Assembly (NCBI RefSeq): GCF_900174585.1
Contig: NZ_FWPT01000017.1
Span: 1-48,762 of the forward strand
Direction: 5' to 3'
DNA length: 48,762 nt
Source: Parendozoicomonas haliclonae
GTDB lineage: Bacteria; Pseudomonadota; Gammaproteobacteria; Pseudomonadales; Endozoicomonadaceae
Below the pieces are notes generated by a model. The model ran no database searches. It saw only the letters and a program-made list of their open reading frames with translations, and was not told the origin of the DNA. The first letter of the stretch is position 1. Each line of letters starts with the position of its first letter. The position numbers and the translations under genes were made by a program. Of this stretch, positions 16,985-24,995 are shown in pieces.

Positions 16985-17560
16985 ATGACATCCCCACTTT
17001 CTTTGACTATTGATCAGGTTTCGGTCACCGGGCTGATCACTTTGCGTACCGCCTCGGATCTGGTGGTTGCTATTAGCCATCCCTGGGCAGGTTTCCAGCT
17101 TGGCGCACCTCATATTCCCCGTCTTGCCGCAGGGCATAAGGATTATCGGGATAAACAATGGGATGCGCTTGCCAGCCAGCTGCTGAGCGATCTTTACCGG
17201 GCAGTTAGTTCGCTGAAAGAGCATTCGTCAGACTTGTGTGAGGCTTATCAGCAGCCTGACAGCCTTCGCGACAGGCTGGATGGAACCCGTGAAGAGCTGG
17301 TCGCAGTCAAACACCAAAAACAGCAGGCCCGGCAACAGTTTGCCGAAGGTCTTTTAAGTCAGCGTGATTACCAAAGCGGCTTACGGCAGTTGTCCAAAGT
17401 CGAGCAGCACTTTCAGGAGTTGGCCGAGCAGGCCAAAAGTGATTTTCTCCGGCAACACCTTCCAGAGTCATGTACAGCTCTTCAGCCGGATGATGTGCTG
17501 AACTGGCTTGAGAGTCAGTTACATTCAACGAATAATAATTCTAAGCAAGAGGAGCAGTGA
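16985..17560 (+). CDS. Hypothetical protein co-transcribed with a phosphoesterase
   Basis: A 191-residue protein of unknown family. The middle part (about residues 65-155) is strongly helical and charged, with many Gln, Glu, Lys and Leu, and may form a coiled coil (REELVAVKHQKQQARQQF and the stretch after it). There is no signal peptide or membrane helix. A GGAGAG site precedes the ATG. Its stop overlaps the ATG of the metallophosphoesterase gene (TGATG), so translation of the two is coupled and the proteins may act together. No function is proposed. Confidence 0.72.
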   Translation: MTSPLSLTIDQVSVTGLITLRTASDLVVAISHPWAGFQLGAPHIPRLAAGHKDYRDKQWDALASQLLSDLYRAVSSLKEHSSDLCEAYQQPDSLRDRLDGTREELVAVKHQKQQARQQFAEGLLSQRDYQSGLRQLSKVEQHFQELAEQAKSDFLRQHLPESCTALQPDDVLNWLESQLHSTNNNSKQEEQ

Positions 17561-18477
17561 TGTACGACATCATCGGAGATATTCATGGTCAGGCCGATGA
17601 GCTGGAGCAGTTACTGAAAAAACTGGGTTATCAGCATAACGGTACGGCCTACCGTCACCCGGAACGTCGGGTTATCTTTGTTGGAGACTTTATTGATGGC
17701 GGTCGCCAGCAGCATCGGGTTGTCGAAATCAGCCGGGCTATGGTTGAAAGTGGTACAGCGCTGGCGGTGATAGGCAACCATGAATTCAATGCTATCTGCT
17801 ATGCCACCCCCGCAGACAACGGCGATTATTTGCGTTCTCACACTAAACCCAAAAACACCAGGGATCATCAGGAGTTTCTGGATGAGTTTCCTTTCGGCTC
17901 ACCAGAGCATCAGGAGGTGATCGGCTGGTTCCGTACTTTGCCGCTGTTTCTTGATCTTGGCGACCTGCGCATTATTCATGCAGTCTGGCATCACCCGAGT
18001 TTTGACGCGGTAGAGGATTGGCTGGATGAAAACAATTGCCTGATTCCGGAAGCCTACCGGATGGCTTCTGATCCAAACGACAGCTTATTTGATGCGGTTG
18101 AACATCTGCTGAAAGGTATAGAAGTGGAACTGCCAGAGGGCTACCACTTCTTTGATAAAAAGCAGAACCGCCGCACCGCTGCCCGTATCCGCTGGTGGGA
18201 TGAGCAGGCGACCCATTGGAACAATGCGACAGTGGGCACAGGCAAAGCCTCTCTGCCTGATCAGCCTTTGCCCAGCGATATTTACCGGTATCGTGATGCT
18301 GTCCCGCTGTTTGTCGGCCATTACTGGCTGAAGGATACACCGGAGGTGCTGGCTGACAATGTCGCCTGTGTCGATTACAGCGTGGCGCGGGTTGGTGGCA
18401 AGCTTACCGCCTATCGCTGGTCTGGCGAGAAGCAGCTGCGCTCCGAGAACTTTGTCTGGGTCGAACGCACGCAATAA
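17560..18477 (+). CDS. Metallophosphoesterase, ser/thr phosphatase-like
   Basis: A 305-residue cytoplasmic enzyme of the calcineurin-like phosphoesterase family. The metal-binding motifs are GDIHG at residues 6-10, GDFIDGG at 42-48 and GNHE at 72-75, with further His residues in IIHAVWHH and FVGHYW. The family includes protein phosphatases and diadenosine tetraphosphatases, and the substrate cannot be chosen from the sequence. The ATG at 17560 is preferred over the GTG one codon earlier, because it has an AGAGGAG site at good spacing and overlaps the stop of the upstream gene. Confidence 0.88.
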   Translation: MYDIIGDIHGQADELEQLLKKLGYQHNGTAYRHPERRVIFVGDFIDGGRQQHRVVEISRAMVESGTALAVIGNHEFNAICYATPADNGDYLRSHTKPKNTRDHQEFLDEFPFGSPEHQEVIGWFRTLPLFLDLGDLRIIHAVWHHPSFDAVEDWLDENNCLIPEAYRMASDPNDSLFDAVEHLLKGIEVELPEGYHFFDKKQNRRTAARIRWWDEQATHWNNATVGTGKASLPDQPLPSDIYRYRDAVPLFVGHYWLKDTPEVLADNVACVDYSVARVGGKLTAYRWSGEKQLRSENFVWVERTQ

Positions 18478-18511
18478 AATCTGAGAAAAAGAATAAAGAG
18501 CTGTTATTTCG

Positions 18512-18871
18512 ATGAATCTGATTTATAACCATAAACAACGTCAGGGTCGTATTGTTGATGAAAACCATCAGCTGATCCGGCAGTTACCACCCCATAAAGA
18601 CACAAATCCTGCGCCTCGTTTTGCTGCAGCTTCTCCTTTCCATTACACGCAGCAGTTGCTTTCCTATCTGGCCGGCCTCTATGAAGAGGGTGTATTGGAA
18701 GAACAGGGGACAGAAGATGATATGGTCTGGGCTCTGATTCGGATCTGCGACGAAGACGACACTGCTTTTCGTGATCAGTATCAGACCTACCATGGTCAGG
18801 TCGGGTTTCTGATCGATGAAGGCGTGATCTTTAATGAAATCTGCGTTGAGGTAATTGAAGAGGTGTTTTGA
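18512..18871 (+). CDS. Hypothetical protein
   Basis: A 119-residue acidic protein that I do not recognise. The second half is rich in Glu and Asp with scattered aromatic residues; no membrane segment or signal peptide is visible. It lies 34 bases after the phosphoesterase gene on the same strand and may belong to the same transcript. The ribosome binding site is weak. The gene is accepted because the frame fills the space and its codon use resembles the neighbours. Confidence 0.62.
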   Translation: MNLIYNHKQRQGRIVDENHQLIRQLPPHKDTNPAPRFAAASPFHYTQQLLSYLAGLYEEGVLEEQGTEDDMVWALIRICDEDDTAFRDQYQTYHGQVGFLIDEGVIFNEICVEVIEEVF

Positions 18872-18901
18872 GCCTGCCTATCAATGTGATGAAGGGAGGC
18901 A

Positions 18902-19060
18902 TTAACGCAGCACCAGCCAGAGTGCGTGCACCACCCCGGGCACGAAGAGCACAATACACAACAGGATATTAATAATCAGATCCTTGCCCACGCCGTTATT
19001 CAGCAGTACCGCTACGGGTGGCAGCAAAATAGCAAGGATAACCAATAGGACTTTATTCAT
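18902..19060 (-). CDS. YqaE/Pmp3-family small membrane protein
   Basis: A 52-residue protein, read directly from the sequence on the minus strand. Two hydrophobic helices (about residues 4-20 and 29-50) are joined by a short NNGVGKD loop. The first helix contains the LLPP turn, and the second holds FVPGVVHALW, which matches the PGxxHAxW pattern of the YqaE/Pmp3 proteolipid family. In other organisms these proteins are linked to membrane potential and salt or stress response. The ATG at 19058-19060 has only a weak GGGA site. It stands alone and is convergent with the upstream plus-strand gene. Confidence 0.8.
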   Translation of the reverse strand: MNKVLLVILAILLPPVAVLLNNGVGKDLIINILLCIVLFVPGVVHALWLVLR

Positions 19061-19304
19061 TTCTGGATCCCAATCGCACCATCAATGAACCAACACTAGC
19101 AGGCTCTGGATGATTTGCTCTGACCAGTCTTGGTAGACCAGAGCAGAGCTCCTCTGTCGCCATACCAAATCTTTACAATCCCTGTGAACCTTCTACTTAT
19201 TCCGTGGCAGAATGTTTTGCGTTAAGTTCACGCGCCTGCGTAATTCTGAAGGTCTTTTGGGTGCTCTCCCGAGGCCTGACCTGTTCATAGAGTGACGGTA
19301 AACC

Positions 19305-20339
19305 ATGATCACATTCTATTCCGAACGCCAGCTTGAACACTGCGGCGTCACCGAGGTGTTAAGCGGGGAAGTTGTTTCCAGTTTTGAGTGCCCGGAACGT
19401 GTTGATCAGGTTCTGAACCGACTGCGCGAACGCAGTCTGGGTGACATTCTGGCACCCGAGTCTTTTAGTCTGGACACCGCCTGCCGGGTACATACCCCGG
19501 ACTATGTGGAATTTCTGCAGACCGTCTGGCCACGCTGGCACCAGATGTACCCTGACACCACTCAGGCCATTCCTTATTGCTTTGCTGTGCGTGGTCTGGC
19601 TCCCCGTTGTCCGGATCATGTTGAAGGACAGTTGGGCTATTACTCCCTGGATATGACCGCCTCCATTGTTCCCGGCACCTGGAACGCCATTAAGGCCGCG
19701 ATGGATTGTGCTCTGGCAGGGCAGCAACATATTGCCGGTGGTGCCCGTTCGGTATTCAGCCTGTGTCGTCCTCCCGGCCATCATGCGACTGCGGATCAGA
19801 TGGGCGGTTATTGTTATCTGAATAATGCTGCTATTGCCGCCCAGGCTTATCTCGATTCAGGCTGCAAGAAGATAGCGATTCTGGATGTGGACTATCACCA
19901 CGGCAATGGTACCCAATCGATCTTCTACGATCGTGATGATGTGTTGTTCCTGTCGCTTCATGCTGATCCGGCTCAGGACTATCCACATTACTGGGGCTAT
20001 GCCGATGAGACCGGTGTCGGTCCGGGTGAAGGTTTTAACCTCAACCTCCCTTTGCCTATTAACCGTACTGACTGGTCACTGTACCGCCAAGCGTTGGATA
20101 AAGCGCTGGCCGCAATTCAGTCCTATGGTGCTGAGGTGGTGATTGTCTCGCTGGGTCTGGATACCTTTGAGCAGGATCCGATCTCCTTCTTTAAGCTCAA
20201 GTCGGATAATTATCTGGAGCTGGGGCAGCTGATCGCTGGTCTGAATCTCCCCACCCAGTTTGTTTTTGAAGGCGGTTATGCCACAGGCGCGCTGGGCCTG
20301 AATACCGTCAATGTTCTGGAAGGCTTCAGCGGTCGCTGA
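19305..20339 (+). CDS. aphA: Acetylpolyamine amidohydrolase (histone deacetylase superfamily)
   Basis: A 344-residue zinc enzyme that removes acetyl groups from acetylated polyamines. The active site of the arginase/deacetylase fold is complete: His pair H159-H160 in RPPGHHA, zinc ligands D196 and H198 in LDVDYHHGNG, D286 in GLDTFEQDP, and Tyr 325 in EGGY. DTFEQDP and the loop around residues 60-120 fit the acetylpolyamine group better than histone-deacetylase-like acetoin proteins. It is cytoplasmic. The next gene, starting 28 bases after the stop, encodes a putrescine/spermidine-type binding protein. The pair therefore probably imports and deacetylates polyamines. Confidence 0.88.
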   Translation: MITFYSERQLEHCGVTEVLSGEVVSSFECPERVDQVLNRLRERSLGDILAPESFSLDTACRVHTPDYVEFLQTVWPRWHQMYPDTTQAIPYCFAVRGLAPRCPDHVEGQLGYYSLDMTASIVPGTWNAIKAAMDCALAGQQHIAGGARSVFSLCRPPGHHATADQMGGYCYLNNAAIAAQAYLDSGCKKIAILDVDYHHGNGTQSIFYDRDDVLFLSLHADPAQDYPHYWGYADETGVGPGEGFNLNLPLPINRTDWSLYRQALDKALAAIQSYGAEVVIVSLGLDTFEQDPISFFKLKSDNYLELGQLIAGLNLPTQFVFEGGYATGALGLNTVNVLEGFSGR

Positions 20340-20367
20340 AGTTGTTTGTGTCTGTGAGGAAACCCTA

Positions 20368-21468
20368 TTGAAAAAGACACTCAGTGCCCTGGTGGCGGGC
20401 ATTTCTCTGGCTATTTCCGTAAACGGTATGGCCAGTGATGACCAGCAGCTGAACGTAGCCAACTGGTCCCATTATATTGCCGAAGATACCGTGCCGAATT
20501 TTCAGAAGCAGACCGGTATCAAGGTGAACTATGGGCTCTACGACAGCAATGAAGCACTGGAAGGCCGTTTGCTGGTGGGCAATTCCGGTCTGGATGTGGT
20601 TGTGCCGTCGTCTTATTTCCTGACCCATCAGGCCAAGGCCGGTGTATACGAAAAGCTGGATAAGACCCGACTGCCAAACTGGAAGAACCTCGATACTGGC
20701 TTGCTCTCCAAGCTGGCACTGCACGACACCGGCAATACCCATGCGGTTCCTTATATGTGGGGCACCTCCGGTATTGGTTATAACGCCGGCAAGATCAAAG
20801 AGCTGCTGGGCGAGAATGCACCGGTTGATAGCTGGGCGCTGGTGCTGGACAAGGGCAATGCCGAAAAGCTGGCCAAGTGTGGTATTACCATTCTGGACGA
20901 CCCGACCGATGTTCTGGCTTCGGTATTGACCTACATGGGTAAAGACCCGCTGAAAGCGACCAATGCCGACTGGCGGGCCGCGGGCGAAAAACTGAAGACG
21001 ATTGTCCCTTATGTCGCCAACTTTAACTCTTCCCAGTTTGTGGAAGAGCTGGCCTCCGGTTCTACCTGTGTGGCCATCGCTTATTCCGGCGGCACCCTGC
21101 AGGCGGCCCAGACTGCCTGGGATGCTAAAAATGGCAACGACATTCGTTACTTTATTCCGAAAGAGGGCGCTCCGGTCTGGTACGACGTACTGGCCATGCC
21201 TGCTGATGCACCGAACAAGGATAATGCCTACAAGTTCCTCAATTATATGATGGAGCCTGAGGTGATTGCCGAGGTGAGCAATACCATCTCCTACGCCAAT
21301 GCCAACCGCGCGGCCACGCCGTTTGTCAGCGAAAGCATGCGTAACAATCCGGGTATCTATCCGTCTGATGAGGTGATTGCCAACCTGTTTATCACCCCGG
21401 CCATGGATGCCAAAACCACCCGTCTGGTCAACCGTATCTGGACAGATGTGAAGATGGCGGGCCGTTAA
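20368..21468 (+). CDS. potF: Polyamine ABC transporter substrate-binding protein (PotF/SpuD-like)
   Basis: A 366-residue periplasmic binding protein. The likely start is the TTG at 20368: GAGGA lies seven bases before it, and it begins a normal signal peptide (KKTLSALVAG..., cleavage near GMA). The longer frame from 20311 would overlap the previous gene. Matches to PotF are strong throughout: NVANWSHYIAEDTVPNF at the mature start, YDSNEALEGRL, DVVVPSSYFL, AVPYMWGTSGIGYN, NSSQFVEELASG and the late YANANRAATP block. It should capture putrescine, spermidine or acetylpolyamines. It is co-transcribed with the acetylpolyamine amidohydrolase. The ATPase and permease genes (potGHI-type) are not in the window, so it must share a transporter encoded elsewhere. 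Confidence 0.9.
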   Translation: MKKTLSALVAGISLAISVNGMASDDQQLNVANWSHYIAEDTVPNFQKQTGIKVNYGLYDSNEALEGRLLVGNSGLDVVVPSSYFLTHQAKAGVYEKLDKTRLPNWKNLDTGLLSKLALHDTGNTHAVPYMWGTSGIGYNAGKIKELLGENAPVDSWALVLDKGNAEKLAKCGITILDDPTDVLASVLTYMGKDPLKATNADWRAAGEKLKTIVPYVANFNSSQFVEELASGSTCVAIAYSGGTLQAAQTAWDAKNGNDIRYFIPKEGAPVWYDVLAMPADAPNKDNAYKFLNYMMEPEVIAEVSNTISYANANRAATPFVSESMRNNPGIYPSDEVIANLFITPAMDAKTTRLVNRIWTDVKMAGR

Positions 21469-21489
21469 TCGGCTGTGGTTTGATAGAAC

Positions 21490-21524
21490 AAGGCCCGAAC
21501 ACTCAGTGTCCGGGCCTTTTCTTT
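21490..21524. terminator. Bidirectional terminator after the PotF-like gene
   Basis: GGCCCG and CGGGCC pair, with an inner ACACT/AGTGT stem. TTTTCTTT follows on the plus strand and CTTGTTCT on the minus strand. It lies between the convergent polyamine genes and the quinoprotein-like gene. Confidence 0.8.
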
Positions 21525-21541
21525 ACCGCCTGCTCGCAGGT

Positions 21542-23473
21542 TTAGCTTTTGGTGGCAATCGTCGTCAGTTGCTCACAGAGGCTGGCGGTGGATGTGCTGG
21601 CCTGCTGTAAAGCCGTGGTATCAATATCGGTTAGCTGGTCAGATAAGCCGGACAGTTGTTGCTTATCGAGAATACCTTCCTGTGTAGCAGCTGTTAACGC
21701 GATATTGGCCTGACGCAGAAGAACATCGGCGTGTACCACATTAGCCTGACTGGAAGCCGGTGCGCTGCTTGCCTGTGCAAGGGCGTTGCTCAGTCGTTTA
21801 TCCGCCGCGCACAAGGTATCCCGCATCAACAGGTGGTTACGTACAGGCTTGTAGCGGGCAATTCCACCGGTTAACGGGCTGACCAAAGGCCCGAACAGGG
21901 CACGGCTGATGGAACGGCGAATCGGGGAGTGAGCGATATAATAGCCGCCATCCGGGCCGGTAATGGTGGCGGCCACAGATTCCTCCACGCCTTCGGTGTA
22001 GGAAATCACCTCGCCGGTTTCACGATCCAGCAGACCAACGCCTATCTCGATCGGCAGTCTGACCGTACCTTTCTCATAGCCGCTGCCGAGCATGACGGCG
22101 ATGCCATTGGCAGTCACGGTGGCAGTCAGCATATTCAGGTTTCGGTAACCCAGCATCTCGGGGTACATATCGAGATTGGCTTCCCAGACAATCTCACCCC
22201 GTTTGCCATGGTCTTTGATCTTGAATAGTGAGCCTGTGGTGATGGCAAACAGTTCATTGTTTTCAGAGGCAACGGTGATAGAGGCAGGTATCTGCTCACC
22301 GACGTTTACACGCCAGAGTTCGTTCAGGTCGTTGTCCAGGGCAATTAAGTGACCATTGTCATCTGAGGCGTATACACGCTGACCATCGGCTCTCAGGGCA
22401 GGGGTTGAACCACTGCCGCCCTCGAAATAGGTACTGGCAGCCACTTCCAGACGATAACGGCCATCGGCGGCTTCCACCATATCAATGGCATACAGGGCAC
22501 CATTACCGGCCTTGCCATCTTCCACGGCATCAGCCTCATCTGGTGCAGTTGCGGCAACCCAAATCCGTCCGGTATTCGGATCAATGGAGAAATAATTGGC
22601 CACCTTTACGCCACCGCCATAGATGACATCGGCTACCTTACTGAACCGGCCTGGTGCCTGGGGATCTTCGCCATAGGCTTCTTTCATGGTCTGGTCGGTT
22701 TTCTCGATCAGCCAGGGTGCTGGTCGACCGGTTCCGGAACCAATTGCAGGTGCGCCCGGGACCACAAAGGGTTCGACCAGTCTTCGTTCTCCGGTTTTTC
22801 TGTCAAGAGCAAACATATTGCCGTCAATTAACAGCCCGAAAATACTGTCGGACTGAGGGTGGTAGCTGGCACCAAAATTATGGGCGTTCCGGCTTTTCCC
22901 CGGTTTCGGCTTTGGTTCTTTAAGGCCAGTGGATACATCCCAGATAATGCTGCCATCCTGACGAACGGCGAGGGCACGTTCATAGAGAGTCAGATAAATG
23001 ATCTGCTGCCCCGGATTGTCGGGATCATCCAGAACCAGCGGTGTGCCGCCGCCCTGGCTGTAGGGCTTGCCTTCAATGGCCCAGCGTCGTTCACCGTTTT
23101 TTGGATCCAGGCTGACCATCACCACTGGTTCCATCGGGGTGAGCGGGCTGAAATAAATATTGCCCTGACGATCAATGGATGGACCTTCGGCAGTAAACAT
23201 CTCAGGCTCGGCAATCCAGTCGAGTTCAACCGCCGGTGAGACTGCCGTCAACACTTCATCGGAGTTGCGGGTGCTGCCATGGATTGAGCGAAAGGTATCG
23301 TTTATACCCAGCACCGGATGTTCGGGCGGTGAAAAACGCGTGCCTTCCGGTTGCCATTGGCTTACGGCAGGGTGTTTATATGTTTTCGGGGTTTTCAGAT
23401 AGCTGTTCAAGCCGATACCGACAGCTGTGGCGGCAACGGCCACAGTCCCGGCAATCCATCTTTTTTTAGCCAT
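21542..23473 (-). CDS. PQQ-like beta-propeller protein, exported
   Basis: A 643-residue protein with an N-terminal membrane segment (residues 6-24), probably anchored to face the periplasm. Repeated blade units with the form D-x-x-x-G-x-x-x-W are visible, for example SLDPKNGERRWAIEG, RQDGSIIWDVS and ALDNDLNELWRVN. This is typical of quinoprotein-like or BamB-like propellers. Conserved residues for PQQ binding are not obvious, so it may be a binding propeller rather than a dehydrogenase. A helical, Ala/Gln/Ser-rich tail (about 560-643) follows. It is the last gene of a minus-strand unit with the alkylsulfatase, DUF1302 and DUF1329 genes, 115 bases downstream of the last. Its role in that set is unknown. 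Confidence 0.78.
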   Translation of the reverse strand: MAKKRWIAGTVAVAATAVGIGLNSYLKTPKTYKHPAVSQWQPEGTRFSPPEHPVLGINDTFRSIHGSTRNSDEVLTAVSPAVELDWIAEPEMFTAEGPSIDRQGNIYFSPLTPMEPVVMVSLDPKNGERRWAIEGKPYSQGGGTPLVLDDPDNPGQQIIYLTLYERALAVRQDGSIIWDVSTGLKEPKPKPGKSRNAHNFGASYHPQSDSIFGLLIDGNMFALDRKTGERRLVEPFVVPGAPAIGSGTGRPAPWLIEKTDQTMKEAYGEDPQAPGRFSKVADVIYGGGVKVANYFSIDPNTGRIWVAATAPDEADAVEDGKAGNGALYAIDMVEAADGRYRLEVAASTYFEGGSGSTPALRADGQRVYASDDNGHLIALDNDLNELWRVNVGEQIPASITVASENNELFAITTGSLFKIKDHGKRGEIVWEANLDMYPEMLGYRNLNMLTATVTANGIAVMLGSGYEKGTVRLPIEIGVGLLDRETGEVISYTEGVEESVAATITGPDGGYYIAHSPIRRSISRALFGPLVSPLTGGIARYKPVRNHLLMRDTLCAADKRLSNALAQASSAPASSQANVVHADVLLRQANIALTAATQEGILDKQQLSGLSDQLTDIDTTALQQASTSTASLCEQLTTIATKS

Positions 23474-23588
23474 AGCGTCTCTCTGATAGTATTTCTCTGG
23501 ATTTGTTTAGGCGTTGGGGCGTGTAGATGTCAGCACAATCCCGAAACGGGATTGCCCTGACATGTCTTCAATTGCAGAAGATGGAGAA

Positions 23589-24938
23589 TCAACGTCCCCA
23601 ACGACGTATGGCTGCAGGGGTGTAGTCGGTTTTGCTGGCGGTTTTGCCAAAGATCAGGCTGTTGTCACCACTGCCCGCAGGGCCATTGGTGATATAACGG
23701 TTGGAGTTCATATCGTAGAACACTTCCGTTGCCATCCATGGCACCTGGGCCGGGTTGAACTGCAGGCTGTAAGCCATGCCCACACGCCAGATCTGACCGC
23801 GGCTGTCGTACAGATCGGCCAGGGCAATCTGCCAGCTGTCCTCATCAATGTGGAAGGTGCGCTTGCCGTAGATGTGACGGGCGTCGTCTTTCAGCGTGGC
23901 TTCCACTTCCCAGACCCGGTGCAGCTCGTAACGCACCAGTTCAGGGTTGATATGGCCGGGCTGGATCATGTCGGCGGTATCAACATTGCGATCATAGAGG
24001 GCATAGCTGTTATAAGGAATATAGAGTTCCTTTTTGCCTTTGAGCGTCCACTCGTAGCGATCCGGCGCGCCGTTGAACATATCAATGTTATCGGAGGTCT
24101 TCAGGTTGTCACTGGAGGCGGCCGGGTTGTCATAGGCAATGTTCGGAGCTCGACGCACACGACGCTGTCCGGGAATATATTTCCAGGCACGGCGTGGCTC
24201 GGCAATCTGGTTGACCGGCTCATGCACCAGTGTGACTTCACCGGCCATACGGATAGGTTTCAGCACCTTGGACTTGTAGTAGTAGAGCAGGTTGTGATCG
24301 TCCTCTAGCCCTTCAATGCTGGGGTAGAAGTTCCAGACTGTCTGCTTGAGAATTTCCCGGTAGCTGCCATCGGCCTCGGCAATGACCTGATTCAAGTGCA
24401 TATCAACACTGTCACCCCGATAGCGCAGCATATGGTTCCAGATAGCCTGCAAGCCATTTTCTGGTTGGGGGAAGGGCACGCCATTATTAAAGCCAATCAG
24501 GCCATTACCATTATCCTGCAGCTGGGCTTTGCCCAGATTGTTAAGGGTGTTCTGGTAAACCGACTCCGGATAGCTGGCGCTGCGACGGGTGGGGTAGATA
24601 TTCATGGTGAACGTCTTCGGATGACGTTCAAACATGGCCAGCTGGCCGGCGGAAAGCTGATCCCGGTATTGGTCCAGATTCTCGGCAGTGATAGTGAACA
24701 AAACCTTATCATCGGCATAGGGGTTCACCATGGAGCCATCTTCAGCCATGGTTGCCTGATTAGCGGGCAGGCCACCGGTCCAGGCTGGGATGGTGCCACT
24801 TTTGTTACCTGCCAGCTCGGCGCCAACGGGAGTCAGCCCCTTGGCTTCCAGAGGGTTGCTTGATGCCGCATGGCCTGTTGTTGCCAGACCGAGCAAGGCG
24901 CTGAGCGCGAGGCTCTTGGCCAGAATGTTTGTGTTCAT
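23589..24938 (-). CDS. DUF1329-domain envelope protein
   Basis: A 449-residue exported protein with a signal peptide (residues 1-24, ending GHA). Family features are strong: LTPVGAELAGNKSGTIPAWTGGL near residues 35-57, NLDQYRDQLSAGQLAMF near 86-102 and YPTRRSASYPE near 115-125. DUF1329 proteins have a lipoprotein-carrier-like fold. They are nearly always encoded beside DUF1302 outer-membrane proteins in loci for hydrophobic or aromatic compounds; their exact job is not settled. Here it lies 57 bases after the DUF1302 gene on the same strand, so the usual pair is intact. A role in moving hydrophobic substrates across the envelope is an inference. Confidence 0.9.
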   Translation of the reverse strand: MNTNILAKSLALSALLGLATTGHAASSNPLEAKGLTPVGAELAGNKSGTIPAWTGGLPANQATMAEDGSMVNPYADDKVLFTITAENLDQYRDQLSAGQLAMFERHPKTFTMNIYPTRRSASYPESVYQNTLNNLGKAQLQDNGNGLIGFNNGVPFPQPENGLQAIWNHMLRYRGDSVDMHLNQVIAEADGSYREILKQTVWNFYPSIEGLEDDHNLLYYYKSKVLKPIRMAGEVTLVHEPVNQIAEPRRAWKYIPGQRRVRRAPNIAYDNPAASSDNLKTSDNIDMFNGAPDRYEWTLKGKKELYIPYNSYALYDRNVDTADMIQPGHINPELVRYELHRVWEVEATLKDDARHIYGKRTFHIDEDSWQIALADLYDSRGQIWRVGMAYSLQFNPAQVPWMATEVFYDMNSNRYITNGPAGSGDNSLIFGKTASKTDYTPAAIRRWGR

Positions 24939-24995
24939 AAGTTCGTCTCTGATTCTTATTGTTGTTGGCTCAGGGAACCGGTTTATACGCCGTCA

